Shown piece by piece: positions 45,985 to 54,924 of a stretch of 64,000 bases of DNA; positions within the stretch are counted from its first letter, which is position 1, and every line of letters begins with the position of its first letter. A program made the translations under genes and the position numbers. Origin of the DNA: Flavobacterium sp. MDT1-60 (GTDB lineage Bacteria; Bacteroidota; Bacteroidia; Flavobacteriales; Flavobacteriaceae); the NCBI RefSeq assembly GCF_014844035.1, contig NZ_CP062159.1, positions 372,001-436,000 on the forward strand, read 5' to 3'. The notes below the pieces were generated by a model. It was not told the DNA's origin, ran no database searches, and worked only from the letters and a program-made list of their open reading frames with translations.

Positions 45985-47433
45985 ATGAGCAAATACACAG
46001 AAGACGATTTAAAAATCGAACTCGAAACTAAAGAATACGAATACGGGTTTTACACCGATATCGAATCGGAAACGTTTCCTATTGGCTTAAACGAAGATAT
46101 CGTGCGAGCTATTTCTCTTAAAAAAGAAGAACCGGAATGGATGACTGACTGGCGTATCGAAGCTTTCCGTGCATGGAAAGAAATGATTGAGCCGGAATGG
46201 GCCAATGTTCATTATGTAAAACCAGACTTTCAGGCGATTTCATATTATTCAGCTCCAAAACAAGTAGATCCAAATAAAACTTTGGACGATGTAGATCCGG
46301 AACTTTTAGAAATGTACAAAAAGTTAGGAATCTCTGTAGACGAACAAAAAATGATGAACAATGTTGCTATGGATATTGTTGTCGATTCTGTTTCTGTGGC
46401 TACTACTTTCAAAAAAACTTTGGGAGAAAAAGGTATTATTTTCTGTCCGATTTCTGAAGCTATCAAAGAACACCCTGAATTAGTCCGTAAATATTTAGGA
46501 ACTGTTGTCCCTCAAAAAGATAACTTCTATGCAGCATTAAACTCAGCGGTTTTCTCTGACGGAAGTTTCTGTTATATTCCAAAAGGTGTTCGTTGCCCAA
46601 TGGAACTTTCAACTTATTTCAGAATCAATCAGGCAGGAACAGGACAATTCGAAAGAACGCTTGTTATTGCTGATGCAGGAAGTTACGTTTCATACCTTGA
46701 AGGCTGTACCGCTCCAAGTCGTGACGAAAATCAATTGCACGCTGCTGTGGTTGAATTAATCGCTTTGGATGATGCAGAAATTAAATATTCTACCGTTCAA
46801 AACTGGTTTCCTGGAAACAAAGAAGGAAAAGGTGGAGTTTACAACTTCGTAACCAAAAGAGGTTTGTGCGAAACAAATGCTAAAATTTCATGGACACAAG
46901 TAGAAACTGGTTCTGCCGTAACCTGGAAATATCCTTCTTGTATATTAAAAGGAGACAACTCGGTTGGAGAATTTTACTCTATCGCCGTTACCAATAATTA
47001 CCAACAAGCAGATACCGGAACCAAAATGATCCATTTAGGAAAAAACACTAAATCGACTATTATTTCTAAAGGTATTTCGGCTGGTAAATCACAAAACAGT
47101 TACCGTGGATTAGTGCAAATTAGCCCAAGAGCTGAGAATGCGAGAAACTTTTCGCAATGTGATTCATTATTAATGGGTAACAATTGCGGTGCACATACTT
47201 TCCCTTATATCGAAAGTAAAAATCCATCGGCTAAAATCGAGCACGAAGCAACTACAAGTAAAATTGGAGAAGATCAGGTTTTTTATTGCAACCAAAGAGG
47301 TATCCCGACAGAAAAAGCGATTGCCTTAATTGTAAATGGTTTCAGTAAAGATGTATTGAACAAATTACCAATGGAGTTTGCTGTTGAAGCTCAAAAATTA
47401 TTAGAGATTTCTTTAGAAGGATCTGTTGGATAA
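45985..47433 (+). CDS. sufB: Fe-S cluster assembly scaffold SufB
   Basis: This 482-aa SufBC2D scaffold subunit shows the conserved [30 protein letters not shown] and [18 protein letters not shown] stretches. The latter holds the Cys used for cluster building; [18 protein letters not shown] follows near the C-terminus. The length is typical. A flavodoxin-like gene begins only 6 bases downstream, where sufC is usually next. Confidence 0.95.
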   Translation: MSKYTEDDLKIELETKEYEYGFYTDIESETFPIGLNEDIVRAISLKKEEPEWMTDWRIEAFRAWKEMIEPEWANVHYVKPDFQAISYYSAPKQVDPNKTLDDVDPELLEMYKKLGISVDEQKMMNNVAMDIVVDSVSVATTFKKTLGEKGIIFCPISEAIKEHPELVRKYLGTVVPQKDNFYAALNSAVFSDGSFCYIPKGVRCPMELSTYFRINQAGTGQFERTLVIADAGSYVSYLEGCTAPSRDENQLHAAVVELIALDDAEIKYSTVQNWFPGNKEGKGGVYNFVTKRGLCETNAKISWTQVETGSAVTWKYPSCILKGDNSVGEFYSIAVTNNYQQADTGTKMIHLGKNTKSTIISKGISAGKSQNSYRGLVQISPRAENARNFSQCDSLLMGNNCGAHTFPYIESKNPSAKIEHEATTSKIGEDQVFYCNQRGIPTEKAIALIVNGFSKDVLNKLPMEFAVEAQKLLEISLEGSVG

Positions 47434-47439
47434 TGAAAG

Positions 47440-47928
47440 ATGGAAAATAAAAAAGTCATCATTTTAGGTTCAGCCAGAAAAAACGGAAACACAACAAAAA
47501 TTGTCGATGAAATTGCAAAAGAATCGAGAATTGATGTGATTGACTTAAGTGATTATAATATTTCTCATTATGATTACGAAAGCAAAAACAGAGAAGACGA
47601 TTTTCTTCCTTTAATTCGAAGAATACTTGAAGAGTACGACACTTTAATTTTTGCAACGCCCATATATTGGTATAATATGAGTGGAATTATGAAGGTTTTC
47701 TTTGATCGCTTTTCGGATTTAATCCGAATTGAAAAAGAAACCGGACGAAAGCTTAGAGGAAAGAAGATTGGTGTGATATCAAATTCACACGACAACGAAA
47801 TTGAAGAGAGTTTTTACATTCCGTTCAAAAAAACAGCCGATTATTTAGGCATGGAATATTTAGGACACGCGCATTTTAATGCTAACATCCTGAACCAAAC
47901 AACAAAAATAGAATTGACATTTATATAA
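47440..47928 (+). CDS. Flavodoxin-like NAD(P)H-dependent FMN reductase family protein
   Basis: This 162-aa cytoplasmic protein has a flavodoxin-like fold. IILGSARKNGNTTKIVDEI (residues ~7-25) is the FMN-phosphate-binding loop, and FATPIYWYNMSGIMKVFFDR is the isoalloxazine-contact region typical of NADPH-dependent FMN reductases. It is set between sufB (6 bases) and sufC (14 bases), so it is surely cotranscribed. A reductant role in Fe-S assembly is tempting but is only inference. It could equally be a passenger gene. Confidence 0.8.
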   Translation: MENKKVIILGSARKNGNTTKIVDEIAKESRIDVIDLSDYNISHYDYESKNREDDFLPLIRRILEEYDTLIFATPIYWYNMSGIMKVFFDRFSDLIRIEKETGRKLRGKKIGVISNSHDNEIEESFYIPFKKTADYLGMEYLGHAHFNANILNQTTKIELTFI

Positions 47929-47942
47929 AAATAAAAAAAACA

Positions 47943-48689
47943 ATGTTATCAATAAAAAACCTTCACGCCGGAATTGGTGATAAAGAAATCCTTAAAGGAA
48001 TTAATATAGAAGTTAAAGCTGGCGAAGTACACGCTATCATGGGACCAAACGGTTCTGGAAAAAGTACACTTTCGGCCGTTATTGCCGGAAACGAAAACTA
48101 CGAAGTTACTGACGGACAAGTTTTCCTTGACGGAGAAGATCTTGCCGATCTTGCTCCAGAAGAAAGAGCACACAAAGGAGTTTTCCTTTCGTTTCAATAT
48201 CCTGTAGAAATTCCCGGAGTAAGTGTAACAAACTTCATGAAAACTGCCATCAACGAAACTCGTAAAGCAAACGGTCAGGAAGAAATGCCGGCTAACGAAA
48301 TGCTAAAAGTAATTCGTGAGAAATCAGAATTATTAGAAATCGATCGTAAATTTTTATCTCGTTCTTTAAACGAAGGTTTTTCCGGAGGAGAGAAAAAAAG
48401 AAACGAGATTTTTCAAATGGCAATGTTAGAACCAAAATTGGCTATCCTTGACGAAACCGATTCTGGTCTTGATATCGATGCTTTAAGAATTGTGGCTAAC
48501 GGAGTTAACAAATTGAAAAGCGAGAAAAACGCGATTATCGTAATCACACACTACCAACGTTTATTAGATTATATCGTTCCTGATTTCGTTCACGTTCTTT
48601 ACAACGGAAGAATCGTAAAATCAGGCGGAAAAGAATTAGCATACGAATTGGAAGAAAAAGGATACGACTGGATTAAAGCAGAGAATTAG
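47943..48689 (+). CDS. sufC: Fe-S assembly ATPase SufC
   Basis: This 248-aa ABC-type ATPase of the SufBC2D complex has Walker A GPNGSGKST (34-42), the signature LNEGFSGGEKKR, Walker B LAILDETDSGLD and the switch His in VITHYQRLL. It has no membrane domain, as expected. Directly after its stop begins an inverted-repeat arm (48692) that opens the four-helix-bundle insert. Confidence 0.95.
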   Translation: MLSIKNLHAGIGDKEILKGINIEVKAGEVHAIMGPNGSGKSTLSAVIAGNENYEVTDGQVFLDGEDLADLAPEERAHKGVFLSFQYPVEIPGVSVTNFMKTAINETRKANGQEEMPANEMLKVIREKSELLEIDRKFLSRSLNEGFSGGEKKRNEIFQMAMLEPKLAILDETDSGLDIDALRIVANGVNKLKSEKNAIIVITHYQRLLDYIVPDFVHVLYNGRIVKSGGKELAYELEEKGYDWIKAEN

Positions 48690-48691
48690 TC

Positions 48692-48724
48692 AGTCTGAAA
48701 GTCTAAAGTCATAAAGTCAAAAGT
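48692..48724. repeat. Left arm of the inverted repeat around the four-helix-bundle gene
   Basis: This 33-base arm made of AAAGTC words starts 3 bases after the sufC stop. It is the partner, in inverted orientation, of 49172-49205, aligning along most of its length. The same words form the ORF-less hairpin at 55301-55374. Confidence 0.7.
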
Positions 48725-48729
48725 AGAGC

Positions 48730-49098
48730 ATGAGTAAATTTAAATCTTTTGAAGAAATAAATTCATGGCAGAAATCCAGAATCTTCAACAAGAAAATATA
48801 TCTGGTAACTGAAAATTCTAATTTTAAAAAAGACTTTGATTTCGTTAGACAAATAAGACGCGCATCACTTTCTATATCATCAAATATAGCAGAAGGTTTT
48901 GAAAGAAATACAGATAAAGAGTTTGTTTACTTTTTATATGTAGCCAAAGCATCGGCAGGAGAAGTAAGATCTCAATTATATTTAGCGTTTGATTTAGAAT
49001 ATATAATTAAAGAAGAATTTGAAATGCTTTTAGAATCGATAACAGAAATATCGAAATTATTAAGTGGTTTCATTAAATATTTGAGCCCAAAATCATAA
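48730..49098 (+). CDS. Four-helix-bundle protein (23S rRNA intervening-sequence / S23 type)
   Basis: This 122-aa protein has SFEEINSWQKSRIFNKKIYL at the N-terminus, then QIRRASLSISSNIAEGFER and FLYVAKASAGEVRSQLYLA. These are the hallmarks of the S23/four-helix-bundle family first seen inside 23S rRNA intervening sequences and related to the Avd protein of diversity-generating retroelements. It is basic and small; the function is not established. It lies between sufC and sufD, enclosed by AAAGTC-word inverted repeats, which is unlike a normal operon gene. There is no reverse transcriptase nearby. Confidence 0.88.
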   Translation: MSKFKSFEEINSWQKSRIFNKKIYLVTENSNFKKDFDFVRQIRRASLSISSNIAEGFERNTDKEFVYFLYVAKASAGEVRSQLYLAFDLEYIIKEEFEMLLESITEISKLLSGFIKYLSPKS

Positions 49099-49152
49099 AG
49101 TCGAAGGTCATAAAGTTGCAAACTTTATGCTTTAATTTTTTGACCTTTTGGC
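49095..49152. repeat. Inner hairpin after the four-helix-bundle gene
   Basis: CATAAAGTT at 49109-49117 pairs with 49121-49129; CGAAGGTCA further out meets TGACCTTTTG. It overlaps the last codons of the four-helix-bundle gene. Confidence 0.55.
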
Positions 49153-49171
49153 AAAACAGTCGACAATCCTG

Positions 49172-49205
49172 AGTCTTTCGACTTTCGACTTTCGACTTTA
49201 AGACT
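49172..49205. repeat. Right arm of the inverted repeat around the four-helix-bundle gene
   Basis: A 34-base arm of CGACTTT words that ends AAGACT, 10 bases before sufD. Its reverse complement aligns with 48692-48724. It is itself partly palindromic (AGTCTT...AAGACT). Confidence 0.7.
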
Positions 49206-49215
49206 AAAAAGAACA

Positions 49216-50532
49216 ATGGATTTAAAAGAAAAATTAGTATCGTCTTTTATGGCTTTTGAAGAGCGTGTCGATGTACATTCAGATTTGCATGACATTCGCA
49301 CAAATGCCTTAAAAAACTTCGAAAATAAAGGTTTCCCAACCAAAAAAGAAGAAGCCTGGAAATATACATCGTTAAACGCCATCTTAAAAAATGACTTTAC
49401 GGTTTTTCCAAAAGAAGAAAATGCAATCGAATTTAATCAGGTAAAAAAATACTTTTTACATGAAATCGACACTTATAAATTAGTATTTATTGATGGTGTT
49501 TTTAGTTCGCATTTGTCTTCTACTACGCATGACGGAATCGATGTTTGTTTAATGTCTTCGGCATTGACCAAACCAAAATATAAAATGATTATTGATACGT
49601 ACTTCAATAAAATTGCAAGCAAGGACGAAAGTTTGACTTCGTTGAATACTGCTTTTGCAAGTGAAGGAGCTTTTATCAATATTCCACAAAAGAAAGTAGC
49701 TGACAAACCAATTGAGATCATGTATTTCTCAACAGGAAATGAATCTGCTTTGTTAGTTCAGCCTAGAAATTTGATTATTGTAGGTGAAAATTCACATGTT
49801 CAAATTATCGAGCGTCACCAAAGTTTGAATGAAAATCCGGTTTTAACCAATTCGGTTACAGAGATTTTTGCTCAAAAACGTGCCATTATAGATCACTACA
49901 AAATTCAAAATGACAATCTTGAAGCGAATTTAATTGACAATACTTACGTTTCGCAACAACAGGAAAGTCACGTTTATGTACATACATTCTCTTTTGGAGG
50001 AAATCTAACACGTAACAATTTGAACTTTTATCATTTTGGAGAAAGATTGACAAGTACACTAAACGGAATAACGATCATTGGCGAAAAACAACACGTTGAT
50101 CATTATACTTTGGTAAACCACGCAACACCAAACTGCGAAAGTTTCCAGGACTATAAAGGAATTTTTTCTGATCGTTCGACTGGAGTTTTCAACGGAAAAG
50201 TTTTAGTAGAAAAAGAAGCTCAAAAAACAAATGCTTTCCAAAAAAGCAACAATATTTTATTGAGTGACAAAGCCACTATTAACGCAAAACCACAATTAGA
50301 AATTTTTGCTGATGACGTAAAATGTTCTCACGGTTGTACTGTTGGACAATTAGACGAAACAGCGATGTTCTACATGCAATCTCGTGGTATCCCTAAAAAA
50401 GAAGCTAAAGCTTTATTGATGTACGCATTCTCGAATGCCGTTATCGAAAGCATCAAAATACCGGAATTAAAACAAAGAATTACTAAAATCATTGCCATGA
50501 AATTGGGTGTGAATTTAGGATTTGATTTGTAA
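49216..50532 (+). CDS. sufD: Fe-S cluster assembly protein SufD
   Basis: This 438-aa SufB paralogue is the partner subunit of the SufBC2D scaffold. Conserved features are KKEEAWKYTSL near the N-terminus, then the beta-helix core and ADDVKCSHGCTVGQLDETA with the functional His and Cys, followed by FYMQSRGIPKKEA. It starts 10 bases after a repeat arm. The suf genes resume only after the opposite-strand serine hydrolase, so this ends the first suf transcript. Confidence 0.94.
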   Translation: MDLKEKLVSSFMAFEERVDVHSDLHDIRTNALKNFENKGFPTKKEEAWKYTSLNAILKNDFTVFPKEENAIEFNQVKKYFLHEIDTYKLVFIDGVFSSHLSSTTHDGIDVCLMSSALTKPKYKMIIDTYFNKIASKDESLTSLNTAFASEGAFINIPQKKVADKPIEIMYFSTGNESALLVQPRNLIIVGENSHVQIIERHQSLNENPVLTNSVTEIFAQKRAIIDHYKIQNDNLEANLIDNTYVSQQQESHVYVHTFSFGGNLTRNNLNFYHFGERLTSTLNGITIIGEKQHVDHYTLVNHATPNCESFQDYKGIFSDRSTGVFNGKVLVEKEAQKTNAFQKSNNILLSDKATINAKPQLEIFADDVKCSHGCTVGQLDETAMFYMQSRGIPKKEAKALLMYAFSNAVIESIKIPELKQRITKIIAMKLGVNLGFDL

Positions 50533-50540
50533 TATGATTT

Positions 50541-50632
50541 AACCGCAAGGTTCGCAAAGATTTACGCAAAGTTCGCAAAGTTTTTATTAAGCTTTGCGAA
50601 CTTTGCGCTTTTTACCTGGCGTCTTTGCGGTT
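50541..50632. repeat. Nested GCAAAG-word hairpin
   Basis: The inner 16-bp stem (50565-50580 with 50592-50607) is perfect. The outer AACCGCAA/TTGCGGTT ends also pair. It lies between the convergent sufD and serine hydrolase genes and may also act as terminator. Confidence 0.8.
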
Positions 50633-50637
50633 AAATT

Positions 50638-51987
50638 TTATTTTTTTACCGAAGAAATTATCCCTTTCAAAAACCCATTAAAATCAAATCCAGGTTCTTC
50701 TTCCTTCACTCCCATTCTCACAATTACCATATCTAAAGACGGAATAATCGCCACCATTTGTCCTTGGTAACCACTGCAATAAAACATATCGCGAGGCACA
50801 TCTGGGAATTTTCCTCCGGCATTTAACCAGAACTGAGCGCCATATTTTCCTTCAGAAGTATTTGTTGGTGTTGCCGTATATTTTACCCAGCTTTCATCTA
50901 AGATTTGTTCTCCGTTCCAGTTTCCTTTATTAAGATATAATAATCCAAATTTTGACCAGTCTCTTGGTGTCGCCCAGCCGTAAGAGGATCCTACAAAAGT
51001 TCCTGACATGTCTTGTTCGACAATCATAGAATTCATTCCGATTTTATCGATTACAGCACTGTACCAAAAATCAAGATATTCTTGCTGTGTTTTAAACTGA
51101 CTTCTTAAGATGCGTGATAATAAATTGGTTGTTCCGGAGGAGTAATTCCAATGTGTGTTTGGTTTAAACTGCGCTGGTTTATCCATTTGCACTTTCCCCA
51201 TATCTTCAGCCTGAAAAAGCATTTTTGTGGCATCGCAAATCGTGCTGTAATTCTCTTCCCATTCTAAACCAGAATTCATATGAAGCAAATCATTTATTGT
51301 TATAATCTTACGATCGTCTTTTTGCCATTCTGCAATTGGAGCCGGTTTGTAAATATCAATTTTTCCTTGTTTAGCTAAAACTCCAAAAGCAGAACTTGTG
51401 ATACTTTTTGTCATCGACCAGCCTAAAATTTTACTGTCTTTATTAAAACCCGTATCGTATTTTTCGGCTATCAATTTATCTTTATATAAAACCACAACAG
51501 CACGGGTTCTCTTTTTCTTTCCTCCATTTTTATCAAATGAATTATCAACAGCATCTTTCAATTTTGCATAATCAACATTTGAAAAAACAGTGTCTTTTGG
51601 TTCATTATTCCCGTAAGGAAAAGGAAGATTGTTCACTAGTTTTGTTCTCTTCGGAAGCAAATACGGTTTCGAAACATCAAAATCCTCATTGATCAAAGTT
51701 GCACCTAAACCTTCGCGATAAATGGCTTTTCTTTCTTTTAAACCATAAACTGAAGCCGTTGCAAACTTACCTGCTTCATTAATTGAATTTTTAGCCAAAT
51801 CAATCATATCAATATCATTGTCCGTTTTCTGGATCAAGTCTAACGATCGATTATCCATAAAATGACCAGAAGCGACACTTTTCGCTGAGAAACCGGAAAT
51901 TAAGTCCAACTTCGGATAAGTTGTAAATCCGAAATACAAAAAGGCAAGAACCAAAACAAGAACAAGTACTTTAAGAAATTTTTTCAT
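50638..51987 (-). CDS. Serine hydrolase of the beta-lactamase / penicillin-binding family
   Basis: This 449-aa protein has an N-terminal membrane helix (~5-22), so it is anchored or exported. The nucleophile is S191 in SMTK (S191, K194), and the second motif is YSSG at 282-285, in the place of the YxN of class C enzymes. GYQGQMVAIIPSLDMVIVRMG near the end is the usual last strand of these serine hydrolases. It may be an esterase, a D-amino-acid peptidase or similar; actual beta-lactam hydrolysis is not implied. On the opposite strand, it splits the suf locus between sufD and sufS. Confidence 0.82.
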   Translation of the reverse strand: MKKFLKVLVLVLVLAFLYFGFTTYPKLDLISGFSAKSVASGHFMDNRSLDLIQKTDNDIDMIDLAKNSINEAGKFATASVYGLKERKAIYREGLGATLINEDFDVSKPYLLPKRTKLVNNLPFPYGNNEPKDTVFSNVDYAKLKDAVDNSFDKNGGKKKRTRAVVVLYKDKLIAEKYDTGFNKDSKILGWSMTKSITSSAFGVLAKQGKIDIYKPAPIAEWQKDDRKIITINDLLHMNSGLEWEENYSTICDATKMLFQAEDMGKVQMDKPAQFKPNTHWNYSSGTTNLLSRILRSQFKTQQEYLDFWYSAVIDKIGMNSMIVEQDMSGTFVGSSYGWATPRDWSKFGLLYLNKGNWNGEQILDESWVKYTATPTNTSEGKYGAQFWLNAGGKFPDVPRDMFYCSGYQGQMVAIIPSLDMVIVRMGVKEEEPGFDFNGFLKGIISSVKK

Positions 51988-52175
51988 AATGATGTCAGCT
52001 ATTTTTAATGCAATATAATTAATTTATGAGCACGTTTTTAGAACTCAATTTAGATTTATAATTCGGATAATTTATAAAATAGAATTAAAATTTACGGAAT
52101 TGACATTTAAGCCTCTCGCTGATGGCGTCATAAAAGGAAATTATAGTTTTCATGGGGAAACCAATTTAGTTTTAG

Positions 52176-52183
52176 TACTTTTG
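52176..52183 (+). promoter_or_regulatory. -7 box for sufS
   Basis: TACTTTTG matches TAnnTTTG 25 bases before the sufS start. It is expected, since the opposite-strand gene separates sufS from the upstream suf promoter. Confidence 0.6.
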
Positions 52184-52208
52184 TAGATAGAATTTTTCTA
52201 AATAAGAC

Positions 52209-53423
52209 ATGCTAGATATCCAAAAAATAAGAGCTGAATTTCCGATACTTTCACAAAAAGTAAACGGAAAACCATTGGTATATTTCGATAACGGAGCGAC
52301 TTCACAAAAACCACAAATTGTGATTGATGCCGAAGTGAAATATTATCAGGAAATAAACGCCAATATTCATAGAGGTGTTCACACTTTAAGTCAATTAGCT
52401 ACTGATGCTTACGAGATTTCTCGTGGTAAAGTGCAACAACATATTAATGCAAAATTTGCTCACGAAGTACTTTTCACATCGGGAACAACACACGGAATTA
52501 ACTTAGTAACCAACGGTTTTGCATCCATTTTAAAACCGGGCGATGAAGTAATTGTTTCTTCGTTAGAACATCACAGCAATATTGTGCCATGGCAAATTTT
52601 ATGCGAAAAAACCGGAGCGACTTTAAAAGTGATTCCGATGAACGAAGACGGCGAATTGATTATGGACGCTTTTGATGCTTTGTTATCTGAAAAAACCAAA
52701 ATCGTAACCGTTAATCATATTTCGAATGCGTTGGGAATCATCAATCCGATAAAATATATTACTGATAAGGCACATACTGTTGGTGCTGCCGTTTTGATTG
52801 ATGGTGCACAGGCCGTTCCGCATTTAAAACCAAATGTTCAGGAATTAGATTGTGATTTTTATGCTTTTTCCGGACATAAAATGTGCGGTCCAACCGGAAC
52901 CGGAATTCTATACGGAAAAGAAGAATGGCTAAATAAACTTCCTCCTTATCAAGGCGGTGGCGAAATGATCAAAGAAGTGACTTTCGAAAAAACAACTTAT
53001 GCTGATCTTCCTCATAAATTTGAAGCCGGAACTCCAAATATTGCCGGCGGAATTGTTTTGGGAACTGCTATTGATTATTTAAACAATATTGGTTTTGAAA
53101 ATATTCAACAATACGAAAACGAATTATTAGAACACGCTACAAAACGTTTATTAGAAATTGAAGGTTTACGAATCTACGGAACCGGAAAAAATAAAGCTTC
53201 TGTGGTTTCGTTTAATATTGATGGAATTCATCCTTATGATGTTGGTTCAATTATTGACAAGTTAGGAATCGCTGTACGTACAGGACATCATTGCGCGCAG
53301 CCTATCATGAATTTCTTTTGTATTCCGGGAACTATTCGTGCTTCTTTCTCTTTTTATAATACAAAAGAAGAAATTGATGCAATGGTCGAAGCTGTTAAGA
53401 AAGCAAAAACAATGTTAAGCTAA
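52209..53423 (+). CDS. sufS: Cysteine desulfurase SufS
   Basis: This 404-aa PLP enzyme takes sulfur from L-cysteine for Fe-S assembly. The Schiff-base Lys is K224 in FSGHKMCGPTG, and the persulfide Cys is C362 in RTGHHCAQP, as in group II desulfurases. SSLEHHSNIVPW and GAQAVPHL are other conserved segments. It has its own promoter box and starts a second suf cluster; the partner SufE lies two genes downstream. Confidence 0.95.
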   Translation: MLDIQKIRAEFPILSQKVNGKPLVYFDNGATSQKPQIVIDAEVKYYQEINANIHRGVHTLSQLATDAYEISRGKVQQHINAKFAHEVLFTSGTTHGINLVTNGFASILKPGDEVIVSSLEHHSNIVPWQILCEKTGATLKVIPMNEDGELIMDAFDALLSEKTKIVTVNHISNALGIINPIKYITDKAHTVGAAVLIDGAQAVPHLKPNVQELDCDFYAFSGHKMCGPTGTGILYGKEEWLNKLPPYQGGGEMIKEVTFEKTTYADLPHKFEAGTPNIAGGIVLGTAIDYLNNIGFENIQQYENELLEHATKRLLEIEGLRIYGTGKNKASVVSFNIDGIHPYDVGSIIDKLGIAVRTGHHCAQPIMNFFCIPGTIRASFSFYNTKEEIDAMVEAVKKAKTMLS

Positions 53424-53433
53424 AAAACTTTTT

Positions 53434-53859
53434 ATGAGAATACTATCTTTATTACTTCTGACAATTTTCTTAGGAACGGGCTGTTCAAGCCAAAAAAAAA
53501 CAGATATGACAGGAACTCAAATTGAATACACTGCCATGTCTCGGGGACTTTACAAAAGGATTGTTGTTCAGGATCAAAAAGTTTCGATAACAAACGGAAG
53601 AGATACGGAAGCAATTGTAAGCCAAATAGATAATGCAAAATGGAATAAAATTGTATCTGAATTTGAAAAAATAAATTTAGATAGTCTTTCTGCTTTAAAA
53701 GCACCAACAGAAAAACGTTTTTATGATGGCGCCGCAATTGGAAATTTAAAAATAATTCAGAATCCAAAAACATACGAAACGAAAGGTTTCGACAATGGTT
53801 TTCCTCCAAAAGAAATTGAAAAATTGGTAAATTTGCTGACGGATTTTGCTAAAAAATAA
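53434..53859 (+). CDS. Small hypothetical lipoprotein
   Basis: This 141-aa protein has a signal ending FLGTGC at residue 17, a good lipobox. The mature part has IEYTAMSRGLYKRIVVQDQK and a helical tail (KEIEKLVNLLTDF). I recognise no known domain. It lies 10 bases after sufS and 2 bases before sufE, so it is translated within the suf transcript; a link to Fe-S assembly is unclear since it is probably outside the cytoplasm. Confidence 0.7.
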   Translation: MRILSLLLLTIFLGTGCSSQKKTDMTGTQIEYTAMSRGLYKRIVVQDQKVSITNGRDTEAIVSQIDNAKWNKIVSEFEKINLDSLSALKAPTEKRFYDGAAIGNLKIIQNPKTYETKGFDNGFPPKEIEKLVNLLTDFAKK

Positions 53860-53861
53860 TT

Positions 53862-54284
53862 ATGACAATAAAAGAGATACAAAACGAAATAATAGACGAA
53901 TTCTCAATGTTCGATGATTGGATGCAACGTTACGAGTACATCATAGAATTAGGAAAAAGTCTTCCGTTAATTAATGAAGAATACAAAACTGATGAGAATT
54001 TAATCAAAGGATGCCAATCGAAAGTTTGGTTGCATGGTGAGCAAAATGACGACAAAATTGTCTTTACTGCCGACAGTGATGCGATTTTAACCAAAGGAAT
54101 TATCGCGATTTTAATCCGTGCTTTCTCGAATCAAAAAGCAGAAGATATTATAAATGCCGATACTCAATTTATTGACGAAATTGGTTTAAAAGAACACTTA
54201 TCAGCAACACGTGCAAATGGATTAGTGTCGATGATTAAAAACATCAAAATGTATGCATTGGCTTTTAATGCAAAAAATAATTAG
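53862..54284 (+). CDS. sufE: Sulfur acceptor SufE
   Basis: This 140-aa protein accepts the persulfide sulfur from SufS and passes it to SufB. The acceptor Cys is C51 in IKGCQSKVWL, the same position as in the E. coli protein. SMFDDWMQRYEYIIELG and SATRANGLVSMIKNI are typical. It follows the lipoprotein by 2 bases. Seven bases after its stop a large inverted-repeat unit starts. Confidence 0.93.
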   Translation: MTIKEIQNEIIDEFSMFDDWMQRYEYIIELGKSLPLINEEYKTDENLIKGCQSKVWLHGEQNDDKIVFTADSDAILTKGIIAILIRAFSNQKAEDIINADTQFIDEIGLKEHLSATRANGLVSMIKNIKMYALAFNAKNN

Positions 54285-54290
54285 TACCGA

Positions 54291-54417
54291 ATTTTTCACC
54301 ATATAAGCCATATAAGAAATTATAAGCTAGCTGTTTACTAAACGCTTTAAGCAAAATATAAGAAGAATTAAAACCAAATTTTAAATGGACTTATATTATT
54401 TATATGATAAAAAAAAT
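54291..54417. repeat. CATATAAG-word hairpin before the GxxExxY gene
   Basis: The left arm (54291-54325, CACCATATAAG then CATATAAG) pairs imperfectly with 54380-54417 (GGACTTATAT, TTTATATG). The left arm also pairs with the arm at 54925-54963 beyond the gene, making an outer inverted repeat. Confidence 0.7.
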
Positions 54418-54473
54418 ACATAAAGTAAGTTTTATCTTCCTTTTTTATTTCTTATTATTGCTAAAAAAACGTA

Positions 54474-54884
54474 ATGATAACGAAGAAATATTTGAAAGAT
54501 TTAATTTATCATGTTAATGGGGCAGCAATTGAAGTTCATAAAAATATTGGGGCGGGACTTCTGGAGAACATTTATCATCAATGCATGATTAAAGAATTAT
54601 CTTTAAAGGGAATTAATTTTCAATCTGAGTTAGTGATTCCTGTAGAATACAAAGGCTTAGAATTAGAATCAGATTTAAGATGTGATTTGTTAATTGAAAA
54701 CTGCCTGGTTTTAGAACTAAAAGCCGTTGATCAAGTTATACCCGTTCATATTGCCAAATTGATGTCTTATATGAAACTTTTAAAATGCCCAATTGGACTA
54801 ATGATAAATTTCAATGTCACAAATATTTATCACGAAGGCCAAAAAACATACGTCAACGATTTGTATCGTTGGCTAAAAGATTAA
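54474..54884 (+). CDS. GxxExxY family protein (PDDEXK_3-like)
   Basis: This 136-aa protein has the family motif GLLENIY (G28, E31, Y34) and nuclease-like strands: LESDLRCDLLIENCLVLELKA has the spaced Asp/Glu-Lys residues of a PD-(D/E)XK core. The function is unknown. It lies between sufE and the DUF59 gene, flanked by CATATAAG-word arms that form an outer inverted repeat (54291-54325 and 54925-54963). Together with the four-helix-bundle gene it gives the suf locus two inserted, repeat-bounded small genes. Confidence 0.88.
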   Translation: MITKKYLKDLIYHVNGAAIEVHKNIGAGLLENIYHQCMIKELSLKGINFQSELVIPVEYKGLELESDLRCDLLIENCLVLELKAVDQVIPVHIAKLMSYMKLLKCPIGLMINFNVTNIYHEGQKTYVNDLYRWLKD

Positions 54885-54924
54885 AACATAAAAATGAAAA
54901 ACATCATATTATATAAGCGTCCAG

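Noticed and set aside
48730..49098. Possible diversity-generating retroelement, since the four-helix-bundle family is related to Avd.
   Set aside because: No reverse transcriptase and no template/variable repeat pair are seen in the window.
50638..51987. Antibiotic-resistance beta-lactamase.
   Set aside because: SxxK is present but the second motif is YSSG and the overall form is that of general serine hydrolases; no evidence for resistance.
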